46,676 bases of DNA from UBA2428 sp002343545 (GCA_937952285.1 CALFZE010000073.1:1-46676); one strand, 5' to 3'. Shown: positions 1 through 9,206, counted from the stretch's first letter. A program made the numbers and translations. The notes: generated from the letters alone by a model not told the origin.

Positions 1-60
1 GGCCATGCGCTCGGAAGGCGTCGGGCCGGGGGGGAGGGCTTTCGTTTCAACGGCGGTCAT
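1..60 (-). CDS. CoA-transferase subunit B, N-terminal fragment (partial)
   Basis: Only the first 20 codons lie in the window, from an ATG at 60 to the left edge. A GAGGA ribosome site lies in the 14-nt gap after the stop of the CoA-transferase subunit A gene. The short peptide (MTAVETK... ending TPSERMA) has no diagnostic motif by itself. The assignment as the second subunit of a family I CoA-transferase, which would carry the catalytic glutamate, rests on its position and on the usual A-B gene order. Confidence 0.6.
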   Translation of the reverse strand, partial: MTAVETKALPPGPTPSERMA

Positions 61-74
61 TCGTCGGGTCCTCG

Positions 75-989
75 CTAGAATCCGTAATCGACGCCTTCGC
101 AGGGGCGCGGCTTCGCTTTGAGACGTTGGATGAGACCGTCGCCGACCTTCTTCATGTAAGCCTTGCGGTCCGCGCAACCGTGCACGAACTCCTGCAGGTA
201 GTCCGCGTAGGTCTTGGGGTCGCGGGAGATCTCTTCCCACTGCACGTAAAAATCGTTGTCGCGGTCGTAGTAGCCCTGCGCGTAGCTCGGATGGCAGCCC
301 CACGGCTCGTGCACGACGTGGTTCACGATGAAGCCCGGGATGAGCGTGCGGTTCGGGTCGCGGCGGATCACGGACGAGTCCACGATCTCCTCGGCCACGA
401 CGATGACCCGCTTCGAAGCGAAGGCGGCTTCCTTCTGCGTGCCCATGAGGCCCCAAACCTGGGCGTTGCCCTCGCGATCGGCGCGTTGGCAGTGGACGAT
501 CGTGACGTCGGGGTTCACGGCGGGGACCGTGGCGAGCTCCTCGCCCGTGTAGGGGCACTTCACTTGGCGAATGAGCTCGTTCGCGCGGGGAAGATCCGTG
601 CCGCGGTAGTTCCGCAACGGCCAGAAGGGCAAGCCCGCCGAGCCGGCGAGAAAGCGCGCGACCATGCCGAAGTGCGAGTACTCCTCGAGCTCGAGACGGC
701 TAGCGGAGGACTTTTCGCTGCGACGACGGAGCGCGTGGAGCGAGCCCACGCCCGGGTTGCCGGCCCAGCTGAAGACGAGCTTCTTCACGCAACCGGCCTC
801 GATGAGCTGGTCGTACACGAGGTCCGGGGTGAGTCGCGTCGTCGTGAGGTTCTTCTTGCCCTGGCGGATGATCTCGTGGCCCGCGGCGAAGCAGATGAGG
901 TGCGTGAAGCCCTCGATCACGACCTGGTCCCCGTCGTGCACGGACTCCGCGACGGCTTCCTTCATGGAACAAAGCTTGGAGACGCTCAC
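75..989 (-). CDS. CoA-transferase subunit A (GctA/IpdA-like, family I)
   Basis: This 304-residue protein resembles the A subunit of glutaconate/3-oxoacid-type CoA-transferases, which move CoA between acyl donors and free acids in the cytoplasm. Recognisable family segments are EGFTHLICFAAGHEIIRQG near the N-terminus, the SWAGNPGVGSLH loop and the VTIVHCQRADREGNAQVWG stretch. A GTG start at 989 follows GAGGAAG and lies 14 nt after the aminotransferase stop. A longer in-frame reading that begins inside the upstream gene is unlikely. It sits between an aminotransferase and subunit B in one operon, so it probably activates the carboxylate made by the upstream dehydrogenase. The true acyl substrate cannot be read from the sequence. 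Confidence 0.85.
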   Translation of the reverse strand: MSVSKLCSMKEAVAESVHDGDQVVIEGFTHLICFAAGHEIIRQGKKNLTTTRLTPDLVYDQLIEAGCVKKLVFSWAGNPGVGSLHALRRRSEKSSASRLELEEYSHFGMVARFLAGSAGLPFWPLRNYRGTDLPRANELIRQVKCPYTGEELATVPAVNPDVTIVHCQRADREGNAQVWGLMGTQKEAAFASKRVIVVAEEIVDSSVIRRDPNRTLIPGFIVNHVVHEPWGCHPSYAQGYYDRDNDFYVQWEEISRDPKTYADYLQEFVHGCADRKAYMKKVGDGLIQRLKAKPRPCEGVDYGF

Positions 990-1003
990 TTCGGTGCTTC
1001 CTC

Positions 1004-2314
1004 TCAGTAGCCGTACTTGCGATCGAGTTCGGACAGCGTTTCGTCCAGGATGCCGAGCGCGACGTCGATCTCGTGACGGTTGAGCACGAGCGGCGGCGCA
1101 AGACGGATCGTGGACTTGCCGCAACCCAGCAGCAAGAGCCCCTTGCGGAAACCCGTCTGCTCGATGTCGACCATGTACTGCTTGGCGGGCTCGCGCGTCT
1201 TGGGATCGCGGAACTCGACGCCGATCATGTAGCCGAGGCCGCGCACGTCGCTGATCGAAGCGTGCCTGGACTGCAGCTTACGCAGGCCCTGCATGAAGTA
1301 GTCGCCGTTCGACCGCACGTCGGGCAGGAGCTGCTCGACGATGTCGAGCGTCGCGACCGAGGCCGCGCAGGAAACCGGGTTGCCGCCGTAGGTGCTGCCG
1401 TGCGAGGCGCGCGGCCAGGTGCAGACGCTTTCCTTCGCGACGATCGCCGCGAGCGGCATGCCCGAAGCGATGCCCTTCGCGCTGAGGTAGATGTCGGGCG
1501 CCACGCCAAAGTATTCCGACGCGAACATGTGGCCGGTCCGGCCCACGCCGCACTGGACCTCGTCGAAAATGAGCAGGATGCCGTGCTTATCGCAAAGCGC
1601 GCGCAGGTCCTGCAGGAACTTTTTCTCGGGGACGACGTAGCCGCCCTCGCCCAAGACGGGCTCGAGGATGATCGCCGCGACGTCCTTCGGGTCGAGGTCA
1701 TCGTAGAAGATGCTCTTGTCGAAGACTTCCTCGACGTCGCAGTTGTACGGCGCGAGCGTCACGCCCGGGACCGTCGGGCCAAAACCGGCCTTGTAGTAGT
1801 TCTTGGAGGCGTTGATCGAGATCGCGCCGTAGGTGCGGCCGTGGAAGCCTCCCTTGAACGCGATGAAGCGGTGGCGTTTGGTGTGGTGGCGGGCGAGCTT
1901 CATCGCGCCGTCCACGACCTCGGAGCCGGAGTTACCGAGGAAGATCTTCTTGGGACCCATCTGCGGGACGTAGTTCGCGAACTTCTCGAAAACCTGCACG
2001 AGGCTCTCGTAGTAAAAGTCCGTCGCACAGATGTGCAGGAACTTGGCGGCGGCGTCCTGGATCGCCTTCACGACCTTCGGATGCGCATGGCCCGTGGAGG
2101 CCGTGGCGATGCCGGCCATCAGGTCGAGGTAGCGGTTGCCGTCGGCGTCGTAGATCCACGAGCCTTCGCCGCGTTCGACGACGAGCGGGTACTCCTTGAT
2201 GTACGAGGGCGAGGCGTGCTTGGCGTCGCGCGCGATGATGGCTTGGGACTTGGGACCCGGGATCGCGGTCTTGATCTCGGGACGGAGTTTCACGTCGGCG
2301 TAGGTTTTCGGCAT
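1004..2314 (-). CDS. gabT: Class III PLP aminotransferase (4-aminobutyrate aminotransferase-like)
   Basis: This 436-residue fold-type I aminotransferase has the usual family length. The pyridoxal phosphate lysine is K280 in LSAKGIASGMP. D251 in the IFDEVQCGVGRTG segment should contact the cofactor ring nitrogen, and NSGSE near 128-132 binds the phosphate. Such enzymes move the terminal amino group of an omega-amino acid such as GABA, 5-aminovalerate or ornithine to 2-oxoglutarate, giving a semialdehyde. The next gene upstream encodes a semialdehyde dehydrogenase and the next downstream a CoA-transferase, so the operon can take an omega-amino acid to an acyl-CoA. GabT is the closest named family, but acetylornithine-type or lysine-type substrates remain possible. 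Confidence 0.82.
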   Translation of the reverse strand: MPKTYADVKLRPEIKTAIPGPKSQAIIARDAKHASPSYIKEYPLVVERGEGSWIYDADGNRYLDLMAGIATASTGHAHPKVVKAIQDAAAKFLHICATDFYYESLVQVFEKFANYVPQMGPKKIFLGNSGSEVVDGAMKLARHHTKRHRFIAFKGGFHGRTYGAISINASKNYYKAGFGPTVPGVTLAPYNCDVEEVFDKSIFYDDLDPKDVAAIILEPVLGEGGYVVPEKKFLQDLRALCDKHGILLIFDEVQCGVGRTGHMFASEYFGVAPDIYLSAKGIASGMPLAAIVAKESVCTWPRASHGSTYGGNPVSCAASVATLDIVEQLLPDVRSNGDYFMQGLRKLQSRHASISDVRGLGYMIGVEFRDPKTREPAKQYMVDIEQTGFRKGLLLLGCGKSTIRLAPPLVLNRHEIDVALGILDETLSELDRKYGY

Positions 2315-2346
2315 TTCTCTCTGCTTTCTCGTCTCGGCTTAGCCGA

Positions 2347-3906
2347 TCATTCCATCACGGTTTGGGATTGCTCGCGCATGAACTGCATCACGTAGTAAGG
2401 GCCGCAACCGCCCTTGCCGGTCGAGCCGCTGCCCTTCCAGCCGCAGAAGGAGTTGATGCCCGGCCATGCGCCCGTCGTCGCGCCCGATTGGCGGTTCGCG
2501 TAGAGAACGCCCGCCTCGACGTTGTCGAGGAACATCTGAAGCTCGGCCTTGTCTTCGGCGAAGACGCCGGCCGTGAGACCGTACATCGCGTCGTTCGCCA
2601 TCGTGATGGCTTCGTCGATCGTACCGAACTCGTGGAGCGTGCCGAAGGGCAAGAAGAGCTCGTCGCGGCTCAGTTTGTGGCCGTGCGGGACCTCGACGAG
2701 CACCGGCGCGGCGAAGTAGCCGTGGCGGTAGGCTTCTTTCTGACGCAAATCTTCGCCGCCCACGTGCAGCTTGCCGTCTTTCTTCGCGAGGGCGAGCGAT
2801 TCCGCGTAACGGTCGAGCGCGCGTTGGTTGATGACGGGACCCAGGTAGACGTCCTTGTCGAGGGGATCGCCGATCGTGATCTTGGCGGCGCGTTCCTGGA
2901 AGCGGCGAATGAACTCGGCCTTGAGCGACTTGTGCACGTAGATGCGCGAGAGCGCCGAGCACTTCTGCCCCGAGAGCCCGAAGGTCGAACGCACGCAGCC
3001 CTCCACGGCCTTGTCGAGGTTCGCGCTCGCCGTGACGATGGCGGGGTTCTTGCCGCCGAGCTCGAGGAAACAAGGCTTCGGGTAATCCTTCGAGGAGTTG
3101 CGCAGCAAGTGCATGCCGACTTCCTTGCTGCCCGTGAAGACGATGCCGTCGACGCGCGGGTGCGAGAGGAGCGCGTTGCCGACCTCGGCGCCCGTGCCGT
3201 GCACGAGCTGGAAGACGCCTTCCGGCAGGCCCGCGTCGCGCAGGACTTCGTAGAGCTTGTGCCCACACCACGGGGTCTCCTGGCTCGGCTTGAGCACGAC
3301 GGAGTTGCCGCCGAGCAAGGCGCCGGCGCTCATGCCCGTCGCGAGCGCGAGCGGGAAGTTGAAGGGCGCGATGACGGCAAAAACGCCGTAGGGCTTGAGC
3401 ACGCTGCGCGTTCGCTCGTTCGGCGAGAGCGAGCCGAGTGGACGATCGAAACCCTTGGCTTCCTCGAGCTGGCCCGCGTAGTAGCGGATGAGATCCGCGG
3501 ATTCTTCGACGTCGCCGAGCGACTCCAGACGGTTCTTGCCCGTTTCGAGCGACATGATGGCCGAGATCTCGAGACGACGCTCCGAGATAAGATCGGCCGC
3601 CTTGCGCAGGATGCGGCAGCGTTCTTGCCAAGGCGTGCGGCCCCAGAATTTTTGGGCCTTGTGGGCCGCTTCCATCGCGCGGTCGAGTTCGGCGACCGGG
3701 AGCTTGTGGAAACGCGCGAGCAGCTGGCGGGTGTCCGCGGGATTGCGGTCCTCCACGAATTGACCCGATTCGACGGCGCGACCGGCGACGTAGCTCGGGA
3801 AATCCCGCCCCAGGCCCGCGCGGACGGCGGCCAGGGCTTTGTCGAACTCCTTGTGGAGTTCCCTCAAGTCGGCGTTCAAGACGGAATATGTCACGCGAAA
3901 AGTCAT
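2347..3906 (-). CDS. Aldehyde dehydrogenase, glutamate-semialdehyde dehydrogenase type
   Basis: This 519-residue NAD(P)-dependent aldehyde dehydrogenase has catalytic Cys316 in SGQKCSAL, general base Glu282 in FLELGGKN and the APFNFPLA nucleotide-binding segment. The C-terminal FCGWKGSGSTGKGG signature and overall length fit the 1-pyrroline-5-carboxylate dehydrogenase group (RocA/PruA-like), which oxidises glutamate semialdehyde to glutamate. It is the first gene of a minus-strand operon with an aminotransferase and a CoA-transferase, so it may oxidise whatever semialdehyde the aminotransferase makes. The ATG at 3906 is preferred because AGGG sits about 8 nt upstream. A GTG at 3915 is possible. 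Confidence 0.85.
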   Translation of the reverse strand: MTFRVTYSVLNADLRELHKEFDKALAAVRAGLGRDFPSYVAGRAVESGQFVEDRNPADTRQLLARFHKLPVAELDRAMEAAHKAQKFWGRTPWQERCRILRKAADLISERRLEISAIMSLETGKNRLESLGDVEESADLIRYYAGQLEEAKGFDRPLGSLSPNERTRSVLKPYGVFAVIAPFNFPLALATGMSAGALLGGNSVVLKPSQETPWCGHKLYEVLRDAGLPEGVFQLVHGTGAEVGNALLSHPRVDGIVFTGSKEVGMHLLRNSSKDYPKPCFLELGGKNPAIVTASANLDKAVEGCVRSTFGLSGQKCSALSRIYVHKSLKAEFIRRFQERAAKITIGDPLDKDVYLGPVINQRALDRYAESLALAKKDGKLHVGGEDLRQKEAYRHGYFAAPVLVEVPHGHKLSRDELFLPFGTLHEFGTIDEAITMANDAMYGLTAGVFAEDKAELQMFLDNVEAGVLYANRQSGATTGAWPGINSFCGWKGSGSTGKGGCGPYYVMQFMREQSQTVME

Positions 3907-3995
3907 GCCGGGCACCCTAGCAGGGGGTCACCGGGCTGTCTTCCCATCCAGGCTTTACGCCCCGCAGCACAAGGGTCAGACTGCAGATTGTCGGC

Positions 3996-4508
3996 TTAGG
4001 GCTGGCAGCTTTTCCGGTAAAAAACGAAGTCCGGCTGCGCGATGAGCGAAACGCGCCCGATCTTCTCGACGTTGACCTCGTTCACCGAAAACGTGAGCCG
4101 GCCCTTTTTGGGCTTCCGCCCCTTGGCCACGACTTCGAAGCTCACGTGATAGAGGGTGGCGTCTTCCGGGTCCGCCCGCACGTCCAAGATGCGGGGCGCG
4201 GGATCGTTCTCGGCGAGCACGATCTTCGGATCGCCGCTTTCTTCGGAGTTGCCGCCGAACGCCGCGGCCTTGAGGTAACGGAAGCTCTTGCCCTTCCAGC
4301 AACGATCCGAAGGATTGATCTTTCGCCAGCCGGCGAGTTCCATCGCGAGCAGCTCTTCGGCGGCCGCGCGCGGGTCGACCGGCGCGAGGCTCGGGGCGGC
4401 GGGCACCAGGACGGGAGACGGCGAAACCGCGGGAGCGGGACGCTTGGTCCCGCCCGCCACGACCTCCACGGTCAAGAGCAGCGTCGCGACGACGACGAAG
4501 GATCTCAT
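3996..4508 (-). CDS. Exported protein of unknown function
   Basis: This 170-residue protein begins with a clear signal peptide (MRSFVVVATLLLTVEVVAGG). A Pro/Ala/Val-rich linker and a mixed alpha/beta body follow, with one cysteine near the middle and one close to the C-terminus that could pair after export. I do not recognise a family. Its ATG overlaps the stop of the NlpC/P60-like lipoprotein gene by 4 nt (ATGA), so the two are very likely translated together and may act at the same envelope site. A longer reading starting at 4541 lies inside the upstream gene and is less likely. Confidence 0.7.
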   Translation of the reverse strand: MRSFVVVATLLLTVEVVAGGTKRPAPAVSPSPVLVPAAPSLAPVDPRAAAEELLAMELAGWRKINPSDRCWKGKSFRYLKAAAFGGNSEESGDPKIVLAENDPAPRILDVRADPEDATLYHVSFEVVAKGRKPKKGRLTFSVNEVNVEKIGRVSLIAQPDFVFYRKSCQP

Positions 4509-6091
4509 CGCGTTTGCGGCTGCGTGCAGCTCTCGAGGCATTCTTCGTTCATCGCCTTGAGCGCTTCGCCCTTACAATCCGGCGTCAGCAAGTGGCGCTG
4601 AATCGCGATTTCGCTCGAACGCGAGCTGAACTCGATGCCCGAGCCGGAGTGGTCGTTCTTCCAGCTCGTCAACGCGTCCGAATCTCCCTCGCGGAGCCAG
4701 CGTCCCAGCTGGTAGGCGCAGGTACGCGCGGCGAAAACCTTGAGCGAGGTGAACGCGCCCGTATCCATGTACTCGCCGATGCGCATCTGGTCGACGCCGA
4801 CGCCGCCCGAGACCGGCGAGCTTTGCAGGATGTCGAAGTCCCAGGTCGAGTGGTTCATCGCGCCCACGCCGCAATGGAGCGCTTTCATCTTCTTGTAGAA
4901 GCCCGGGCGATCCTTCGCCCCGGCCTTACGCCAAGCATCGATGGCCGGTTGGGCGCGGGCCCGGATCTTGTCCATGCGGTAAGGATCGCTTCCGGCGCGC
5001 GAGACGAGCACGACGTGGCCGCGGTTCGCGATGACGTCACCCGTGCGGACGGGCGTTTCCAGGGCGAAGCGCGGGGACTGGAAGCAGGTGAGGCCCCAGG
5101 CCGCGCCGGTCATGAACGCGCGCGCGCCCGTGTCGGTGAAGTCCGCGCCTTCGGCGGCGCGCACCTTGGCGTACTTGGCTTCGGCGCCGTGGAGTTCTTC
5201 GACGTCTTCCTCGGTCAGGTCGCTTTCCACCGGCGCATCCACCGAGTGCAGCGGAACTTCCATGACGCTTTGGGACTGCTCGGGCAACGAGGACTCTTGG
5301 AAGATCTTCTTCAGGCGATCGTCCGCGCCGTCGCGAAGTTGGTAGTCCATGAACTCGTCGATCGTGTCGATGCGGGCGTCGAGCGCCTTGCCTTCGGCGC
5401 CGCCCGTCGCGTGGAACGCGAAGTCCGCGCCCAGGGCGTGGTGGGGATCGTTGCCCCCGGCCGGGCTCGCCTTACGGATACGGAGGCCGCCCAGCGCGAA
5501 GGACGACATGACGAAGCCCGAGCAGTCGATCCCGAGTTGGCCGCTCACGCCCGAACCGGCGTCGGCCAGGAAGTCGAGACGCGGACGGTAGAACTCGTCG
5601 GCCGGAGCTTCCAGCTTCTTCGTTTCGTAGTACTTCTTGAGGACGTCTTGATCCTTCACGAACGCGGGCTTTCCGCCGTAGTCGTAGATGGTCGGAGTCT
5701 TGTCCACGTTCACGCCCGCGAAGCACGAGGCCGGCAACCGCGCGCCCTTGTACTGCTTATGGTAAAAGTGCGAAGCCAAGAGTTTGGGAACGTCGGCGGT
5801 CTTGACCTTCCGCTTCTTGCCGACGCCATTGGGGTGCGTGCCGACGATGCTGATTCCCTTGGCGGAAGGATCCTCGGATCCCAGAAGCGTCATGCTGAGG
5901 CCACCGCAGTGCTGATAGTTCAGCGCGGCGATCTTGTTGGCCCCGACGACGGCCGGGTGACGAGTCATGGCGTCGATCGCGCCCGCGCGTCGAACTTCTT
6001 CGTCGCCGTCCGGGTGGCGGAACTGTTCGTTCGTTCCCGAACAAGCGCCAAGTCCGGCAACGAACCCGACGAAATACCAGCGAAACGACAT
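4505..6091 (-). CDS. Lipoprotein with NlpC/P60-like cysteine peptidase fold
   Basis: This 528-residue lipoprotein has a signal peptide ending in a lipobox-like GLGAC, lipidated Cys at about 17. The segment LGIDCSGFVMSSF (Cys about 190) matches the catalytic DCSGF motif of NlpC/P60 peptidases. GDVIANRGHVVLV (His about 359) matches their GD...GHV motif. NlpC/P60 enzymes cut peptide crosslinks in peptidoglycan. About 165 residues separate the two motifs, more than in compact NlpC domains, and include an acidic stretch near 290-315. The ATG at 6091 follows GGGGGGA. It overlaps the next gene by ATGA. Peptidase activity is inferred from the motifs only. Confidence 0.68.
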   Translation of the reverse strand: MSFRWYFVGFVAGLGACSGTNEQFRHPDGDEEVRRAGAIDAMTRHPAVVGANKIAALNYQHCGGLSMTLLGSEDPSAKGISIVGTHPNGVGKKRKVKTADVPKLLASHFYHKQYKGARLPASCFAGVNVDKTPTIYDYGGKPAFVKDQDVLKKYYETKKLEAPADEFYRPRLDFLADAGSGVSGQLGIDCSGFVMSSFALGGLRIRKASPAGGNDPHHALGADFAFHATGGAEGKALDARIDTIDEFMDYQLRDGADDRLKKIFQESSLPEQSQSVMEVPLHSVDAPVESDLTEEDVEELHGAEAKYAKVRAAEGADFTDTGARAFMTGAAWGLTCFQSPRFALETPVRTGDVIANRGHVVLVSRAGSDPYRMDKIRARAQPAIDAWRKAGAKDRPGFYKKMKALHCGVGAMNHSTWDFDILQSSPVSGGVGVDQMRIGEYMDTGAFTSLKVFAARTCAYQLGRWLREGDSDALTSWKNDHSGSGIEFSSRSSEIAIQRHLLTPDCKGEALKAMNEECLESCTQPQTR

Positions 6092-6182
6092 AGATCCCCC
6101 CAACTTCAGTCGACGACCTTCGAAGACTGTATTCTACCGAGCCCGGATTCCTTCGGTCTACGCCAAAAGTCCGTCGTTCGAA

Positions 6183-7697
6183 CTAACGACCGCCTTGATA
6201 ACGCAGGCGGAAAGCCGCCGGCAGGGCCGAGTCGACGCAATCGAAGAGCGCTTCCATGTTGTCGGGAATGCGCTCGCCGGACGGCGTCTTGCGGTTCATG
6301 ACGGAGTTTCGCAGGGGCCCGAAATGCGCGTACATCCGGCCCCGACCGCCGCGACCGTAGAGCGTCACGCAGCGTTGCGCGGGCGGCGCGAGCAGGATTT
6401 CGCCGGCGCGTCGTCCCGCCCGGTGGTTCGCGCGATCCGTCCCGAGACTCGAAGACGTGTTCACCTGGGTCGAGATCGCGTGGACGATCTTCTGGACGCC
6501 GCAGAAGGCGTTGAAGTTCTGGCCCGGGCTCAGCAACGCGCGGGCCGTATGGGGTTCCGTCTTGGCGATCTGGCACGAAGGCTGACGGTAGGTCTGGTTC
6601 CAGGTGTCGACGCAGGGGATGATGTTGCCGTTCGAGCTCGGCATGAACTGGTAGAGGCCCACGCTCAGCCACTCTTCGTAGAGGAGCCCGAGGGCCTTCT
6701 TGAGGACGTCGCGCTCCTCCGCCGTCCACGACTCGAGCGTGACCTCGCGGGGAAGCCGATCGCGCAGCTTCGGCGCGATCTTTTCCTTCGAAAGGGCCAG
6801 GGCTTCGCTCATCGCCGATCGGTCGGCCTCGGTCAGATCCGCGTTGATCGCGAGACGGTTGAGGAGCGTGAAGTAGGCGCCGTTGCGATCGCGCGAGACG
6901 ATCACGCCCGAGGGACGCTCGGGCGAAGGACGGCCTTCCACGACGCCGAAAGCCTTCTGAAGGGCGGGCGTCCCGCCGATGTAATCGGCGTAGCGCTGAT
7001 CGAAGGTCTGCTTCTGGACGGGATTGTCGGGGTCACCCGTCGTGGTGAGCGATTCGCCGTAGGCCAAACATCCCATGAAGACCGAGAAGATCTTCACGAA
7101 GTCCGCGCGCGCATCGGGCTGTCCCGCGACCGCGCGCTGACGCGCGGACTCGAGCGTGCGAGTGAAGTTGGCCATCTTGGCGACGACCTCCGGCTGCGGC
7201 ACGTACGAAACGCCGTTCTTGTCTTCGCCGAGCATGTGGGCAATGGAGACCTCGTTCACCGAACAGAAGGGGTGCGAGAGCAATCCCGTCGCCATCTGCA
7301 CCGCGTTTTCGGGCATGTAAAGCGCTTCGCGAACGTAGGCGTTGTAGGGGTAGACCCGGGATTGCAGGCTCTGCTCGACGGCGAGGCGCAAAGCGTCGCC
7401 GAAGCTGCGTCGAGAGCCCGAAGCCACGCAAGCGTCCACAAATCCCATGTCCTGGCTGCGCGGCCGAAAGAGCTGGTCCGACTTCTTGAGCGTGTCGACG
7501 TTACGGAGCGTGGTCGCCCAGTCTGGGGTTACGACGCTCGCACGCGGCGGCGCGACGGGAGCGCGCGGGGGTTGGGCGACGGGAATCGCGCGACGCACCG
7601 TGGGCTGAGCGGGGGTCGAGCGCTCCGCGTAAGCCGGCGCTAATCCCACGACCACGCCAAGGCCGCCGACGAAAATACGAGCGAACGAAGTGAGCAT
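6183..7697 (-). CDS. Exported protein with lytic-transglycosylase-like motifs
   Basis: This 504-residue protein starts at an ATG 6 nt after GGGGAGGACC, has a signal peptide ending near APAYA, then a Pro/Arg/Ala-rich linker. CLAYGESLT (Glu about 215) and VGLYQFMPSS (about 346-355) recall the catalytic glutamate and the GLMQ-MP motif of SLT-type lytic transglycosylases. About 130 residues separate them, far more than usual, and there are at least six cysteines in the mature part. A lysozyme-like fold with an insertion is possible but unproven. It sits upstream of an NlpC/P60-like lipoprotein on the same strand, which supports a cell-wall role. Confidence 0.6.
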   Translation of the reverse strand: MLTSFARIFVGGLGVVVGLAPAYAERSTPAQPTVRRAIPVAQPPRAPVAPPRASVVTPDWATTLRNVDTLKKSDQLFRPRSQDMGFVDACVASGSRRSFGDALRLAVEQSLQSRVYPYNAYVREALYMPENAVQMATGLLSHPFCSVNEVSIAHMLGEDKNGVSYVPQPEVVAKMANFTRTLESARQRAVAGQPDARADFVKIFSVFMGCLAYGESLTTTGDPDNPVQKQTFDQRYADYIGGTPALQKAFGVVEGRPSPERPSGVIVSRDRNGAYFTLLNRLAINADLTEADRSAMSEALALSKEKIAPKLRDRLPREVTLESWTAEERDVLKKALGLLYEEWLSVGLYQFMPSSNGNIIPCVDTWNQTYRQPSCQIAKTEPHTARALLSPGQNFNAFCGVQKIVHAISTQVNTSSSLGTDRANHRAGRRAGEILLAPPAQRCVTLYGRGGRGRMYAHFGPLRNSVMNRKTPSGERIPDNMEALFDCVDSALPAAFRLRYQGGR

Positions 7698-7770
7698 CCT
7701 TAAGGTCCTCCCCGACGCCCCATCATGCGCCCGGCGGAGCTTGCTCACTCAGCCAATATTACGACTTCCT

Positions 7771-9111
7771 TTAGATTTCGAAGCTCTTAAGGATCGCCGA
7801 TTTCAATCTGGCGATGAGTTCATCGACTTCGTCCTTCGTGATGGTGAGCGGCGGCGCGAGCATGACGAGATCGCCGTTCGTACCGTCGGCTTGCCCCACG
7901 TTCGGCCACAAGGTGAGGCCGTTCTCGAGGGCCGTGGCGAGGAGTTTCTCGGCGCGTTTTTCGGCGCGGGGGAACGGCCGCTTCGTCGCGCGGTCGGCCA
8001 CGAACTCGACGCCGGCCAGGCATCCGAGCCCCGCGACGTTTCCGACGGGCGCAAGCGGCAGGATCTCGGCGCGCAAGCGTTCGTGCAGGTAGGCCCCGGA
8101 CGAGCGCGCGTTCTCGAGGACGTCGTGCTTGCGCATGTAGCGTAGGACCGCGAGCCCGGCCGCCGTCATGCAGGGCGCCTGCAAGTAAGTCTGCGCGTGC
8201 ATGAAGTAGCCCGATCCCCGCCGCATTTCTTCGACGTGCGCGGAACGCACGAGCACGGCGCTCAAAGCGGCGTAACCGCCGTTCAATCCTTTGCCGAGCA
8301 CGATCAGGTCCGGCTCGAGCCCGTAATGCTTGGACGCGAAGAATTCGCCGGTGCGGCCGCTGCCGCAAAGGACTTCGTCGGCGATCATGAGGATGCCGTG
8401 GCGGCGGCAGATCGCGGTGACTTTCTCGAAGTAGCCGGGCGGCGGCGTCGAGGCCCCCGCCGAGGATCCGATGACGGGCTCGAAGAGAAAGGCCGCGACG
8501 CGATCGGCGCCGACCGCGAGAATCTCGCGTTCGAGCGCGGCCGCGTAGTGGTCGGCACCCTTCGTTTCGTAGTCGACCGGGGAGCGATACCCGTACGGAG
8601 CCTCGATCATCCGAACGTCCGTCAAAAGCGGATCGAAGAACTTGCGGTAGTGCGGACGCGCCGACGCGGAAAGCGCGTAGAGCGTGTTGCCGTGGTAACC
8701 GGGCGTCCGCGCGATGAAGACGGAGCGCTCGGGATGGCCGCGCTCCACCCACAACTGGCGGACGAACTTGACGGCGGCCTCGACGGCCTCGGAGCCCGAG
8801 CCCAGGAAAGCGGCGCGGTCGAGCCCCGGGGGGGCGAGCGCCGCGAGCCCTTCGGCCAGTTCCTCGGTCACGCGCGTCGTGAACTGCGTGCCGTTCACGT
8901 AACCGACTTGGGCGAGCTGATCGCGCACGGCCTCGGCGATCTCGCCGACGCCGTGGCCGACCGAAACGACCATCGCGCCGCCCGAGGCGTCCAAGTAGCG
9001 ACGGCCGTCTTCGTCTTCGAGCCAGACGCCGCGGCCGCCGGTGATGACCGGGTAGTCGCGGGACAGGTTGCGGAGCAACACGTTGCCTTGCGGGTATCGG
9101 ATCGTCGCCAT
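7771..9111 (-). CDS. Class III PLP aminotransferase (omega-amino acid type)
   Basis: This 446-residue fold-type I aminotransferase differs clearly from the GabT-like one at 1004-2314. The PLP lysine is K274 in VLGKGLNGGY, D245 lies in MIADEVLCGSGRTG, and FLGSGSEAVEAA binds phosphate. It belongs with the broad omega-aminotransferase group (beta-alanine:pyruvate, diamine or adenosylmethionine-related enzymes), and its true amino donor cannot be told. It is divergent from a thiolase gene 95 bp away. The shared promoter region and the catabolic operon nearby suggest a role in amino acid breakdown to acyl-CoAs. Confidence 0.8.
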   Translation of the reverse strand: MATIRYPQGNVLLRNLSRDYPVITGGRGVWLEDEDGRRYLDASGGAMVVSVGHGVGEIAEAVRDQLAQVGYVNGTQFTTRVTEELAEGLAALAPPGLDRAAFLGSGSEAVEAAVKFVRQLWVERGHPERSVFIARTPGYHGNTLYALSASARPHYRKFFDPLLTDVRMIEAPYGYRSPVDYETKGADHYAAALEREILAVGADRVAAFLFEPVIGSSAGASTPPPGYFEKVTAICRRHGILMIADEVLCGSGRTGEFFASKHYGLEPDLIVLGKGLNGGYAALSAVLVRSAHVEEMRRGSGYFMHAQTYLQAPCMTAAGLAVLRYMRKHDVLENARSSGAYLHERLRAEILPLAPVGNVAGLGCLAGVEFVADRATKRPFPRAEKRAEKLLATALENGLTLWPNVGQADGTNGDLVMLAPPLTITKDEVDELIARLKSAILKSFEI

Positions 9112-9206
9112 CGACCGCCGAGCTTAGGCCCGAAGCCCCGAGTCGTCACCTCCCCCGACGCGGGGCCGACTCGCCGCTCAACGACGATTCTGCTAGCCTT
9201 TTTGGC

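Noticed and set aside
1073..2395. Long open frame on the plus strand opposite the aminotransferase
   Set aside because: It is antisense to a conserved enzyme, has an Arg/Ala/Asp/Val-rich composition typical of frames in GC-rich DNA, and has no family motif. The same applies to many other long antisense frames, such as 4514-6301, 26005-27747, 34187-37291 and 42169-44145.
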